Source: an uncultured Myxococcales bacterium (GTDB taxonomy: Bacteria > Myxococcota > Myxococcia > Myxococcales > Myxococcaceae). Taken from it: a stretch of DNA of 64,000 bases. A program made the position numbers and the translations under genes. The notes below the pieces were generated by a model. The model had not been told where the DNA came from. It made no database searches and was given only the letters and a program-made list of their open reading frames with translations. Positions 50,494 to 61,300 of this stretch are shown here, piece by piece (the stretch's first letter is position 1; every line of letters starts with the position of its first letter). The stretch covers positions 59,351 through 123,350 of the forward strand of contig CALJKW010000061.1 in NCBI GenBank assembly GCA_937980205.1. The letters are read 5' to 3'.

Positions 50494-51780
50494 ATGATGA
50501 CCGGACGGTCGAAACATCTGCTCCTGCTGCCGCTGCTCGCCGTGGCCTGCTCGCGTCCTCCGGAGAAGCCGACGTGGAACCGCGACGTCCGGCCGCTGGT
50601 CGAGTCGCGCTGCGGCGGCTGTCACCACGCCGGCGGCATCGCGCCGATTGCGCTCACCACGCGGCAAGAGGTCGTCGCCGTCGGCGACGCCGTGCGCGCC
50701 GCCATCACCTCTCGCCGCATGCCGCCCTGGCCGGCGGCCCGCGACTGCAACACGTATCTCCCGGACGGCTCGCTCACCGACGCGCAGATCGCGCTGATCA
50801 CCGAGTGGCTCACCGACGGAGCGATGGAGGGCAACGTCTCGGACTACGCGGCGCTCGCGGAGCCGAAGAACGAGCTGTCGCGCGTCGACTTGAGCGTGCC
50901 GATGATGAAGCCGTTCACGCCGACGCGCAGCCCCGACGAGTACCGCTGCTTCGTGCTCGACTGGCCGAAGACGGAGACGACGTTCATCACCGGCTACGCG
51001 CTCGCCCCCGGCAACGAGGCGATGATCCACCACGCGGACATCTTCTACATCCGCCCGCAGCACGCGCAGAAGTACCGGGCCAACGACCCGAACGGCGACG
51101 GCTACACCTGCTACGACATCCCGGTGCTCGAGGGCGGGTGGATCGGCACGTTCGTGCCGGGGAATCTCGGCGTCGACTTCCCCGAGGGCTCGGGCATCCG
51201 CATCGAGCCGGGAGCCAAGATCTTCATCCAGACGCACTACAACACCGCGGTCACGGGCCGGCAGCCCGACCTCTCGGCGCTGGACTTGCGGCTCGAGAGC
51301 AAGGTGAAGAAGCGCGCGCTCGTCGAGGCGCTGTCGGACCTCAAGTGGATCCGCGACGACGACATGCTGATCCCCGCGTACGCGAAGGACACGATGCACG
51401 ACTACGAAGAGGATCCGACGCTCTTCATCTCGGCGTTCGACAACACGTTCCTCGACGGAGTCCCGGTGAAGGTGCACGCCGGCACGCTGCACCTGCACCA
51501 GATGGGCTCGGCCGCGAAGTTCGAGGTGCTGCGCAAAGACGGCACGCGCGAGTGCATCGTGAACATCCCGAAGTGGGACTTCCACTGGCAGCTGCCGTAC
51601 ACGCTGGCGACGCCGATCACGGTGAACCCGGGCGACAAGCTCCGCGTCGAGTGCCACTGGGACAACTCGCAGGAGAATCAGCCGTACGAGAACGGTGTGC
51701 AGCGGACGCCGGTCGACTTGAACTGGGGCGCGCGCACGGAAGACGAGATGTGCGTGGCCGGCGTGTACATCACGCAGTGA
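50494..51780 (+). CDS. copper type II monooxygenase-like lipoprotein with haem-like CxxCH
   Basis: This 428-residue protein has a signal peptide with lipobox LAVACS. A CGGCHH motif (residues 45-50) with PWPAA downstream resembles a small c-type haem domain. The rest matches the peptidylglycine/dopamine-type copper monooxygenase fold found in bacteria: EAMIHHADIFYI (His pair for CuH), IFIQTHYNT, LHLHQMGSAAKF (HxH-type ligands) and KWDFHWQLPY. Such enzymes hydroxylate using two coppers and an electron donor. A fused haem domain could supply electrons, but this is inference. AAGGAG lies 5 bases before the ATG at 50494. Confidence 0.82.
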   Translation: MMTGRSKHLLLLPLLAVACSRPPEKPTWNRDVRPLVESRCGGCHHAGGIAPIALTTRQEVVAVGDAVRAAITSRRMPPWPAARDCNTYLPDGSLTDAQIALITEWLTDGAMEGNVSDYAALAEPKNELSRVDLSVPMMKPFTPTRSPDEYRCFVLDWPKTETTFITGYALAPGNEAMIHHADIFYIRPQHAQKYRANDPNGDGYTCYDIPVLEGGWIGTFVPGNLGVDFPEGSGIRIEPGAKIFIQTHYNTAVTGRQPDLSALDLRLESKVKKRALVEALSDLKWIRDDDMLIPAYAKDTMHDYEEDPTLFISAFDNTFLDGVPVKVHAGTLHLHQMGSAAKFEVLRKDGTRECIVNIPKWDFHWQLPYTLATPITVNPGDKLRVECHWDNSQENQPYENGVQRTPVDLNWGARTEDEMCVAGVYITQ

Positions 51781-52323
51781 TCAGCACTTCAGCGCCTCGC
51801 GCACCTTCCGCAGCACCTTCTTGTTCGTGATGCCGAGGCGCTGGGCGTCGGCGAGCGAGGCCTCCATCGCCTCGGCGTTCCCGCGCCTGGCGGCCGCGAC
51901 CGCGAGGTTCAGGTGCGGCACGGCGTAGTCGCGGTCCCGCTCGAGCGCCGAGCGGAACGCGGCCTCGGCGAGGTCGAGCTTCGCGTTCTCGAGGTGCACG
52001 ACACCGACGTTGTTGCGCGCGATGGCGACCGGGTCGCTCGTGTACATGCCGGCGGCGAGGAAGCTCAGGCGCTGCTTCCACGCCGAGGCGGTGAGCTGCT
52101 GCTCGAACGCCTGGAACGCGGTGATGGCCTCCACCCACTGCTTCTTCTTCAGCGCGCGTCGCCCCGCGAAGAACTGTCGCGAGACGACGTACGAGGTCGC
52201 GGCGGCCGCGAGGATGACGGCGACGAACGTCCACCGCACCGGCTCGGGCAGGTAGTTCCCCACGAAGATGCACCCGAGCGCGAACGCCGCGAAGAGCAGG
52301 CGATTGCGGGTCGGGCGCGTCAC
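51781..52323 (-). CDS. two-TM protein with TPR repeats
   Basis: This 180-residue protein has two adjacent transmembrane segments near the N-terminus (LLFAAFALGCIFVGNYL and RWTFVAVILAAAATSYVVS). The C-terminal part (about residues 55-175) is made of TPR-like helical pairs (WVEAITAFQAFEQQL; NNVGVVHLENAKLDLAEAAF; PHLNLAVAAARRGNAEAM). TPR domains mediate protein contacts, here exposed at the membrane. The GTG start overlaps the stop of the small upstream protein (GTGA), so the two form an operon. Confidence 0.68.
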   Translation of the reverse strand: MTRPTRNRLLFAAFALGCIFVGNYLPEPVRWTFVAVILAAAATSYVVSRQFFAGRRALKKKQWVEAITAFQAFEQQLTASAWKQRLSFLAAGMYTSDPVAIARNNVGVVHLENAKLDLAEAAFRSALERDRDYAVPHLNLAVAAARRGNAEAMEASLADAQRLGITNKKVLRKVREALKC

Positions 52324-52511
52324 TTCTTGTCCGAGCCCGGCTTCTCTTTCTCACCCGGAGCAGGAGTGCCCGCGTCCGGCTTCTGGGTGGGCTTCGGCCG
52401 CTCTTCCTTCGGCGGCGGGGCCATCAGGTTCCCCGTCGCCCCTGCGGCGATGCCCGACATCGTGATGACGAGGCCCGAGCCGATGGACAGCAGCTTGCGT
52501 GCTTTGCGCAT
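52320..52511 (-). CDS. small exported protein with Pro/Lys-rich tail
   Basis: This 63-residue protein has a hydrophobic N-terminal segment (LLSIGSGLVITMSGIAAGAT, residues 7-26) that is a signal peptide or anchor, followed by a Pro/Lys/Glu-rich tail (PPPKEERPKPTQKPDAGTPA). It is translationally coupled to the TPR protein by a GTGA overlap. Too short to assign; possibly a small anchoring partner. Confidence 0.55.
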   Translation of the reverse strand: MRKARKLLSIGSGLVITMSGIAAGATGNLMAPPPKEERPKPTQKPDAGTPAPGEKEKPGSDKK

Positions 52512-52532
52512 GGGCCGGATGTTCGCACGAAG

Positions 52533-53636
52533 TCAGCGCGACACCACCTTCAGCGCACGGTCGAGCAGCCGCGTGATGCCGTCGAGCGCCGCCGCGACCC
52601 GCTTCGGCTCCTGCTCTGTCGCGGCCCGTGCCTGGGCGAAGGCGAGCTCGAGCTGCCTCACCAGCTCCGCGTCGCGGGCCCACATCATCGGCTCCACCGA
52701 CTCGATCTCGAAGATGTAGGCGTCGAGCAGCACGTCGCGCGTGACGTCGAGCTTGCCGGCCAGCGCCGCCCGCTTCGCCTCGAGCACGCGGTCGCGCGCC
52801 ACCCGCACCGAGCCGGGCGCCACCGACTCCGGCACCGCGCGCCGCAAGCACGCCAGCTGCGCCGCGCCGTGGACCTTCGCCAGCTCGGCGTCGGTCTTCG
52901 CGGCCAGGCTCTCGAGCGTCGTCTGGCGCGGCAGCCCGCTGCACGCGGCCTTGCCGATGGACAGCACGTAGAACGCGACGTCCCAGCGCTCGTCGGGGCT
53001 CAGGTTCGAGAAGCCCTGCATGGCCGTGCCCGGCACCCCGAAGGAAGCGGCGTTGAACACGCGGTATGGCGTGAGGCCGCCGGCGACGAGGTCCGCGGGC
53101 GCGGGCTTCAGCGTTGCGGCGGCGGGGCCGTCTCCCCGGCCGCTCGTGCCGTGACACGCCGCGCAGTGCGCGTTGAACAGCGCCTCGCCCTTGGGGACGT
53201 TCGGCGGGTGCGGCGGGCCGTACCGGAGGCCGGCGCTCGCCATCATCGCGTCGGCGAGCGAGCGGGCGTCGCGCTGGACCCCGGCAGGGTCCACGTGGCG
53301 CGCGATGCGCTCCTCGACCGCGCGCACACGGGGAAGAAGCGGCCGCGCCTTCTCGCCGAGCCCCGCAGCCGACCGCGTCACCTCGCGCATGAGCTCGACC
53401 TGCTCGTCGAGCTCGAACCTGTCCTGCGAAGCGATCGCCGTCGGGTAGTCCTCGGCGATGTACTGGAGCAGGGCGACGGTTCGGGCCCAGGCGTGGGGCT
53501 GATCCGCCGGCTCGGCGCCCGCTCGTGCGGCGAGCAGCCCGACCGTGAGGGCGCATGTCGCACGGGTGATGACCCACCCGACGTGTCGAGAGTGACCTGG
53601 GCGGAAGTGGCGGTGCTCCCGGGGAGAAGTGCTCAT
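52533..53636 (-). CDS. cytochrome c protein with FTR1-associated domain
   Basis: This 367-residue protein has a signal peptide (ATCALTVGLLAARAGAE). It contains a class I haem site, CAACH in LFNAHCAACHGTSGRGDGP, and later Met in GTAMQGFSNLS. The C-terminal region (LDAYIFEIESVEPMMWARDA, then a helix with Leu/Ala/Gln) matches the periplasmic segment that precedes the FTR1 iron permease in cytochrome c-FTR1 fusions. The FTR1 permease domain itself is absent. ATG at 53636 is chosen because the signal peptide follows; a longer frame upstream is antisense to the OmpA gene. Confidence 0.75.
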   Translation of the reverse strand: MSTSPREHRHFRPGHSRHVGWVITRATCALTVGLLAARAGAEPADQPHAWARTVALLQYIAEDYPTAIASQDRFELDEQVELMREVTRSAAGLGEKARPLLPRVRAVEERIARHVDPAGVQRDARSLADAMMASAGLRYGPPHPPNVPKGEALFNAHCAACHGTSGRGDGPAAATLKPAPADLVAGGLTPYRVFNAASFGVPGTAMQGFSNLSPDERWDVAFYVLSIGKAACSGLPRQTTLESLAAKTDAELAKVHGAAQLACLRRAVPESVAPGSVRVARDRVLEAKRAALAGKLDVTRDVLLDAYIFEIESVEPMMWARDAELVRQLELAFAQARAATEQEPKRVAAALDGITRLLDRALKVVSR

Positions 53637-53721
53637 GACCCCGCGCCTTCGCACGGAGCGGGCCACTTCGACCCCACCCCCGCGGACGCCGGCCTTCGCA
53701 TTGCACAGGGGCACCGGACTC

Positions 53722-55335
53722 ATGGCCAGATCAACTCGGGGAACCTGCGCGCGAGCGCTCGTGCTCGCGTCGTCGTTGAGTGCCACCGCCTTCGCCGCCG
53801 ATTCGACCGCACCGGGGTTCGCCCTCTCGCGCTTCGAAGCGTCGGAGCGTGGCAGCCGCTTCTTCACCACGGAGTCGCTCGACTGGAAGAGCGGCGCCGC
53901 GCCGGCGCTCGGCTTCGTCGCCGACTACGCGCACAAGCCGCTCGTCATCTACCGGCTGACCGATTCGGGTCAGCAGGAGATCATCCACGTCGCGCGCGAG
54001 ATGCTCGTCGGGCACCTCGGCGGCAGCTTCGCCTTCGGCCCCGGCCTGCGCGTCGCCGCCGACCTGCCGGTGATGATGTACGCCGAAGGGACGACGGGGC
54101 AGCTCGGGCTCACCAGCTATCTCGCTCCGCAGCGCAGCGGCCTCGGCGACCTCCGCCTCTCGGCCGACTGGCGCTTCTACGGCGACGCCTCGGACACCCT
54201 GCGCGCCGGGCTCGGCGTGCGGCTGCACCTGCCGACCGGCGACGCGCGCGCGTACGCGAGCGACCGCTCGTTCCGCGCCGTGATTCAGGCGCAGGTCGCC
54301 GGTGAGCTCGCGTCGGTCCTCACCTGGAGCGCGCGGCTCGCCCTCGACCTTCGCAGCCAGGAGCTCAGCTACGGCGCGGGCCGCATCGGCAGCGGCGTCA
54401 ACGCCGGCCTCGCGCTCGCATACCGCGGGTTCGATGGGCGCCTCACCGTCGGCCCTGAGCTGGTCGCCGGCACGAGCTTCGCCGGCGCGTTCACCCCGAG
54501 CTCGACGTCGGTCGAGGCGCTGCTCGGCGCGCACTTCTCCATCACGCCCTCGTGGCGCGTGGGCCTCGGCGTCGGCCGCGGCTTCACGCCTGCGCTCGGC
54601 TCGCCCGCGGTGCGCGGGCTCTTGAGCGTCGAGTGGTCGCCGTCGACCGAGGCCGCCGATGCGTGCCGCGAGCAGCTGCAGCGCGAGGAAGAGGCGCAGG
54701 CGAAGGCCGAGGCGGAGCGCCGGCTCGCCGAGGCTCGCGCCGCCGAGGCCGCCGAGGCCGCCCGCCTCGCGCAGAAGAGGGCCGACGCCGAGCGCCTGGT
54801 CGCCGAGCGGCTCGCCGCCGAGCGCGACGAGGCCGACCGCGCCGCGAAGGCCGCGTGGAACGGCGCCGACGACGACGGCGACGGCGTCATCAACTCCGAA
54901 GACGCGTGCCCCGGCCAGGCCGGCGCGCGCCACGCCGACAAGGCGCAGAGCGGCTGCCCGACGGGCACCGTCGTCGGCGACCAGCTGGTGCTCGACGTGG
55001 TCCGCTTCAAGACGGGCAGCGACATCATCCTCGCCGAGAGCAACGGGGTGCTCGAGAAGGTGCTGGCCGCCATCTCGAAGCTGCCCGCCGACTACCGCTA
55101 CCGCGTCGAGGGCCACACCGACGACCGCGGCGGCGCGGCGCTCAACAAGAACCTCAGCATGCGCCGCGCGAAGGCGGTCATCGCGTGGCTCGCCGCGCGC
55201 GGTGTCGACGAGAAGCGGCTGTCGCCCGCCGGCTTCGGCGCCGAGCGCCCCGTCGCGCCGAACGACGGTGAGGCCAACCGCCAGTCGAACCGCCGCGTCG
55301 AGTTCCACATCACGAACCTCGAGGTGACGCCGTGA
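53722..55335 (+). CDS. OmpA-family outer-membrane protein with coiled coil and TSP3 repeat
   Basis: This 537-residue protein has a signal peptide (ALVLASSLSATAFAAD), an N-terminal beta barrel-like region (about 40-310), an Ala/Glu-rich coiled coil (about 310-375), a thrombospondin type 3-like Ca site (DDDGDGVINSEDACPG) and an OmpA C-terminal peptidoglycan-binding domain (YRVEGHTDDRGGAALNKNLS, RRAKAVIAWLAARGV, ANRQSNRRVEFHI). It ties the outer membrane to the cell wall. Its stop overlaps the GTG of the giant surface protein (GTGA). Confidence 0.9.
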   Translation: MARSTRGTCARALVLASSLSATAFAADSTAPGFALSRFEASERGSRFFTTESLDWKSGAAPALGFVADYAHKPLVIYRLTDSGQQEIIHVAREMLVGHLGGSFAFGPGLRVAADLPVMMYAEGTTGQLGLTSYLAPQRSGLGDLRLSADWRFYGDASDTLRAGLGVRLHLPTGDARAYASDRSFRAVIQAQVAGELASVLTWSARLALDLRSQELSYGAGRIGSGVNAGLALAYRGFDGRLTVGPELVAGTSFAGAFTPSSTSVEALLGAHFSITPSWRVGLGVGRGFTPALGSPAVRGLLSVEWSPSTEAADACREQLQREEEAQAKAEAERRLAEARAAEAAEAARLAQKRADAERLVAERLAAERDEADRAAKAAWNGADDDGDGVINSEDACPGQAGARHADKAQSGCPTGTVVGDQLVLDVVRFKTGSDIILAESNGVLEKVLAAISKLPADYRYRVEGHTDDRGGAALNKNLSMRRAKAVIAWLAARGVDEKRLSPAGFGAERPVAPNDGEANRQSNRRVEFHITNLEVTP

Positions 55336-58300
55336 AGCGCGCCTCGCTCGCTGGAGACTTCATGCACGCCCCCCCGTCCCGTCTCGTCGCTCTCGCCGCG
55401 GTGCTGCTCGCCGCGGCCTCCTGCACGTCCGGCAGCTCGAAGTCCGAAGCGCCGGCGGCGAGGTCCGCCGCGGCGCGCCAGGCGCTCGCCACCGACCTCA
55501 CGCTCGTCGCCGACACGCAGTCGCCGGCGGTGAGCGGGGCGGTGAACCTGAGACTGACGGCGCCCGTGCACGGAGATGTCTCGCTGATCAGCCAGACGCT
55601 GTCGCTCTCGTTCGACAAGTCGAAGCTGACCGCGACGGGCGCGCCGATCATCCCCGAAGGGTGGACGGCGACGTACTTCAACGGGGCGAGCGCGCTGCCG
55701 TCGGCTCCGGTCAACGCGGCGCAGTGGGCGCTCGTCGACAAGATCGTGGCCAGCGGCAGCGTCGAGTCTGACGGCTCGGCGGCCGGCCAGCAGGTCATCG
55801 TCGGCAACGCGGGCGGCAGCATCCCGCCGCCGCCGACGGCGACGACGTTCTCGGGCGGCTCGGCGGGTGACGGCTGGGACGTCATCTTCAGCCCCGACCG
55901 CAAGCGCGTCTTCAACGTGCACCACCACGACAGCCCGCCGACCGTCATGTGCCGCAACGCGGCCGACGGCTCGAGCTGCGGCGCCGGCTACCCGTTCGCG
56001 CTGTTTCACACGAGCAACCGCTCGACGGGGTGGATCGACCCGGACACCGGCCGCTTCTGGCACGAGACGTACAGCGGGACGACTGCGGGCTGGGAGTGTG
56101 TCGACGTCTCGGGCGTGATGGGCGCGACGTACTCGCCGCCGGCGTACTGCCCGACGCGCTTCGTCTCGGCCGGCTTCAGCGCCACCAACTACGACGTGCA
56201 CATCGACCTGGTGAACGTCGGCAAGGAGCTCTACGGCCTCGACACCAACAGCGGGCGCCTCACCTGCCTCGACGCGAGCGCCGGTGCTCCGTGCGCGGGG
56301 CAGCCGTACGCGGGCTTCGGCGGCGTCGGCGCGGGCAACGTCAGCCTCATCGCCATCGAGGGCAAGGTGTACGTGCACGGCAGCTCGAAGGTCATGTGCT
56401 TCGACCCGGCGACGAAGGCCGCGTGCACGAACGGCTGGCCGGCGAGCGGCAGGCCGACGACGAAGGTGCGCCCGGTGATGGCGGTGCCCGACGCGACGGG
56501 CAAGCTGAACGTCTGCGTGCAGGGTGACTGCTGGTCGCTCGACGGCTCGGCGACGTCTCTGCCCGCGAGCTTCGCGACGTTCATGACGTCGAACCCGGTC
56601 GACTCGGGCTGCTGCGGCACGTACTACTCGAAGACGGCGTACGGCAACACGAAGCTGTTCTTCCCGATGAGCAGCAACCGCCTGCAGTGCTGGGACTCGG
56701 CGGCGAACGGCGGCGCTGGCGGCCAGTGCACCACGACCGGCACCGGCGCGGTGCCGTACCCGCTCATCGTCAACCAGATCTACACGGCGGTGATCGACCC
56801 GCTGAATGCGAACTGCCTGTGGACGAACTCGCACGACGGCGTCATCCGCACGTGGGACGTGCCGTCGGGCAGCGCGGGCTGCAAGGCGCCGCCGCCTCCT
56901 CCGCCGGTCGCGACGTACTACCCGCAGGCCGTCATCCCGCGGCTGGCGTGCGACGGGTCGACGCGCATCGGCGCGTGGCGCTCGTTCAAGGTCGTGAACC
57001 CGGAGCCCTCCGAGTACACCTCCGCCACCGTCACCATCCGCGACTCGAACGGCGCCGACATCCCCGGCTGGGTGAACGTGCCTGTTCCGGCGAGCCAGGT
57101 CATCGATCTCTCCGGCCTCACCACCGCGATGACCGGCCCGAACCCGGCCTTCGCCATCACGTTCGTCGGCCTGGTCAACGACATCACGCAGGGCGCGGTG
57201 ACGGGCGGCCCGCAGGCGCAGTTCAAGGTCATCGGCGATTCGCCGCAGATGTGCCTCGCGGCGCAGATGCGCGCGTGCGCGAGCGGCTCCGGCGTCTTCC
57301 CGAGCGGAGGAGCGACGGCGACCTCGGTCACCGGTGAAGGCTCGGCCGCGGTCGCGGCGAACCCCGCGGTGGCGTTCACGCCGGCGAGCATCTCCATCTC
57401 CGACGCCGCGGCGCTCGCGGCGAACTGCGGTGCGACGCTGAACGGCACGCTCGCGGAGGGAGACGGCACCCCGATGGCCGGCCTCGACGTCGGCCTGCTC
57501 GACACGCTCGGCCAGACCGTGCCGGCCGCGAACGGCGCGCCGATTCGCACGAGCTCGAACGCGAGCGGCGTCTTCACGTTCCCGCCGCTGATGCCCGGCA
57601 CGTACACGGTGCGCATGACCGGCACCGCGACGCGCGCGCTCAAGTCCATCACCGTCACCGCCGGCGGCGCTGGCACGGTGAACGTCTCGGGCATCTCGGG
57701 CATCTCGGCGCCCATCACTGCGAGCCCCGCGGCGGTCTCGACGGTCAACGGCCTCTACGTCGACCCGAGCACGCTCGTAGGCCCCGACGGCGGCGCAATC
57801 GCGTACGACCCGAGCGCCTTCCAGGGCAGCTCGCAGTTCATCTTCACTGCGTCGACGCTGACGCCGGCGCAGGGCCAGGCGGTGCAGTACTCGGCGAAGG
57901 TGCCGCTGCAGGACGTTCGCCAGGTCGTCGCGAACGCGATCGACGTGAGCATCGACCCGGCGCGCCAGCACCTCACCGGCGCGCCCACCGCGCCCGAGGG
58001 CTGGGCGGTGCAGTACTTCTCGAACGGCGTCGCGCTGCCCGCGGCCCCGACGACGCCGGCCGGCTGGGCGAGCGTCGACCGCATCGTCGCCGACGGCGGC
58101 GTGCGCTTCGACGGCGTGGTGAACGGCCACCAGATGTACGTCGGCGCGAGCGTCGCGACGGCCCCGCCGCCGACCGCGGCGAGCTTCTCGGGCGGCTCGG
58201 CGGGTGACGGCTGGGACGTCATCTTCAGCCCCGACCGCACGAAGGTCTTCAACGTGCACCACCACGACAGCCCGCCGACGGTGATGTGCCGCAAGGCGGC

Positions 58301-61300
58301 CGACGGCTCGAGCTGCGGCGCGGGCTGGCCGTTCTCGCTGTTCCACACGAGCAACCGCTCGACCGGGTGGATCGACCCCGACACCGGCTACTTCTGGCAC
58401 GAGACGTACAGCGGCAGCACCGCGGGCTGGGAGTGCGTGGACGTCTCGGGCACGCTCGGCGCGACGTATTCGCCGCCGGCGTACTGCCCCACGCGCTTCG
58501 TCTCGGCGGGCTTCACCGCCACGAACTACGACGTGCACATCGACCTGGTGAACGTCGGCAAGGAGCTCTACGGCCTCGACACCAGCAGCGGCCGCCTCAC
58601 CTGCCTCGACGCGAGCGCGGGCGCTCCGTGTGCGGGCCAGCCCTACGCCGGCTTCGGCGGCGTCGGCGCCGGCAGCGTCAGCATCACGGCCATCGCCGGC
58701 AAGCTGTACGTGCACGGCAGCGCGAGGGTGAAGTGCTTCGACCCGGCGACGAAGGCGGCCTGCAGCAACGGCTTCCCCGTCGAGGGCGTGACGACGTCGA
58801 AGGTGCGGCCGGTGATGGCGGTGCCCGACGCGACCGGCAAGCTGAACGTCTGCGTTCAGGGTGACTGCTGGGCCCTCGACGGCTCGGCCTCGACGCTGCC
58901 CGCGGGCTTCTCGAGCTTCATGGCGTCGAACCCGGTCGACTCGGGGTGCTGCGGCACGCACTACTCGAAGACGGCGTACTCGACGACGAAGCTGTTCTTC
59001 CCGATGAGCGCCAACCGGCTGCACTGCTGGGACTCGGCGGCGAACGCGGGCCTGGGCGGCGCGTGCGCGACGAGCGGCAGCGGCGCGATGCCGTACCCCA
59101 TCACGGTGAACCAGATCTACACGGCCATCGCCGACCCGGCCGACGAGAACTGCCTGTGGACGAACTCGCACGACGGCGTCATCCGCACGTGGAACGTCAA
59201 CAAGGGCACGACCGGCTGCGCGCCGCCTCCGGGCCTGGTGAAGTTCAAGCCGAGCATCACGCTGCCGCGCCTGGCGTGCGACCCCGCGCGCCGCGTCGGT
59301 GACTGGTCGGTGTTCAAGCTCACCGCTCCGTCGACGGCGCAGTACACGTCGGCCTCGCTCACCGTGAAGGACTCGGCGAACGCCGAGATCCCGGGGTGGA
59401 CGAACCGCGCGCTGCCGGCGAGCCAGCAGCTCGACCTCACCGGCCTCACCATGGCGCTCACCGGCCCGTCGCCGACGTTCGAGGTCACCTTCCAGGGCCT
59501 CAACTTCACCGGCAACCCGACCGCCGACTTCACCGTCGTGTCGGGCTCGCCCGAGCTCTGCTTCACCGCCATCGACACGTGCCCGACGGCGCCCGGCGCG
59601 CTGCCGACCGTCGCTCCGCCCGCGACCACCGCGACGGCGAAGGGCTCGCTCACGCTGGCCGACGGCTCGATCGTCGAGCTCTCGCCCATCGACCGCACCG
59701 TGCAGTTCCAGGCTCCGGGCGTCGCCGCGTGCGGCGGCACCATCTCCGGCGCGCTCGCGTCGGTCGAGGGCCGCGCGGTGCCGAACGTGCCGGTCGCGCT
59801 GCTCGACGGCGCCGGCAACCCGCTGCTCTCGGCACAGACCGGCGCGAACAGCGCGTACGCGTTCCCGCCGCTGGTGGCCGGCACGTACCGCGTGAAGGTC
59901 TCCGACGTGCGCGGCTGGGTGGTCGACTCCATCACCGTGGTGAGCGGCGGCTCGGGCACCGTGGCCGCGAGCGGCGGCTCGGCGGTCTCGAACGCCGTGC
60001 TCGTCGTGCCTGCTTCCGCGCGGGTGGTGAACGCGCAGGTGCACGTGGGTGACTCCGACGGCGACGGCCTGCCCGACGACAAGGAGAGCGGCCCCAACTT
60101 CGCCGACCTCGACACCGACGGCGACGGGGTGGCCGATCACCTCGACCTCGACTCCGACGATGACGGCATGCTCGACGCGCTCGAGAACCGCGGCCTGGCC
60201 ACGCTGGTCGACAGCGACGAGGACGGCACGCCCGACCTGCGCGACTTCGACTCCGATGGCGACGGCATCGCCGACGTCATCGAGTCCGGCGCGACGAACG
60301 ACGTGGCGCTGACGAAGCTGTCGGGTCCGGTGGGTGCGAACGGCATCGTCGACGCCATCGAGACGGCTCCCGAGTCCGGCATCATCGCGTTCACCATCGC
60401 CAACACCGACGGCGACGCGAAGCGCGACGCGCTCGATGACGACTCCGACGCCGACGGCCTGCTCGACGCGGTGGAGGGCGTGAGCGACGTCGACGGTGAC
60501 GGCGTGCTCGCGTTCCGCGACCTCGACTCGGACAACGACGGCCTGCCCGACGCGCTCGAGCGGGGCACCGGCCCGCAGCCGCGCGACACCGACAACGACG
60601 GCATCCCCGACTACGTCGACACCGACTCCGACGGCGACGGCATCGCCGACAGCACCGAGGCCGGCTTCGCCGCCGCGCAGCTGAACCCCGACGGCACCTT
60701 GAAGGGCCCCTTCGGCGCGAACGGCCTGGCCATCGCGCTCGAGACCAGCCCCGGCAGCGGCGTCATCGCGTACGTCCCGCGCGACCAGGACGGTGACGGC
60801 ACTCCCGACTGGCTCTCGGGCGACTCCGACGGCGACGGCCTGCCCGACGCGCTGGAGAAGGGCCTCACGCAGCTGCCGGTCGACTCCGACGGCGACGGCA
60901 AGCCCGACTACCTCGACCTCGACTCCGACGGCGACGCCATCGCCGACTCGGTCGAGGCGAACGGCGCGGTGCCGGTCGACACCGACGGCGACCTGACGCC
61001 CGACCACCTCGACCTGGACAGCGACGACGACTCGCTGCCCGACCTCATCGAGACCGCGGCCGACGCCGACGGCGACGGCAAGGGCAACTGGCGCGACCTC
61101 GACAGCGACGGCGACTTCGTCACCGACCGCGTCGAAGGTGCGGGCGACCCCGACGCCGACGGCATCCCGTCGTTCCTCGACCTCGACTCCGACGGCGACG
61201 GCATCGACGACGTCGTCGAGACCGACGGCGACGGCACGCTCGTCGACACCGACCTCGACCTCGTGGCCGACCTGCTCGATCTCGACTCCGACGGCGACGG

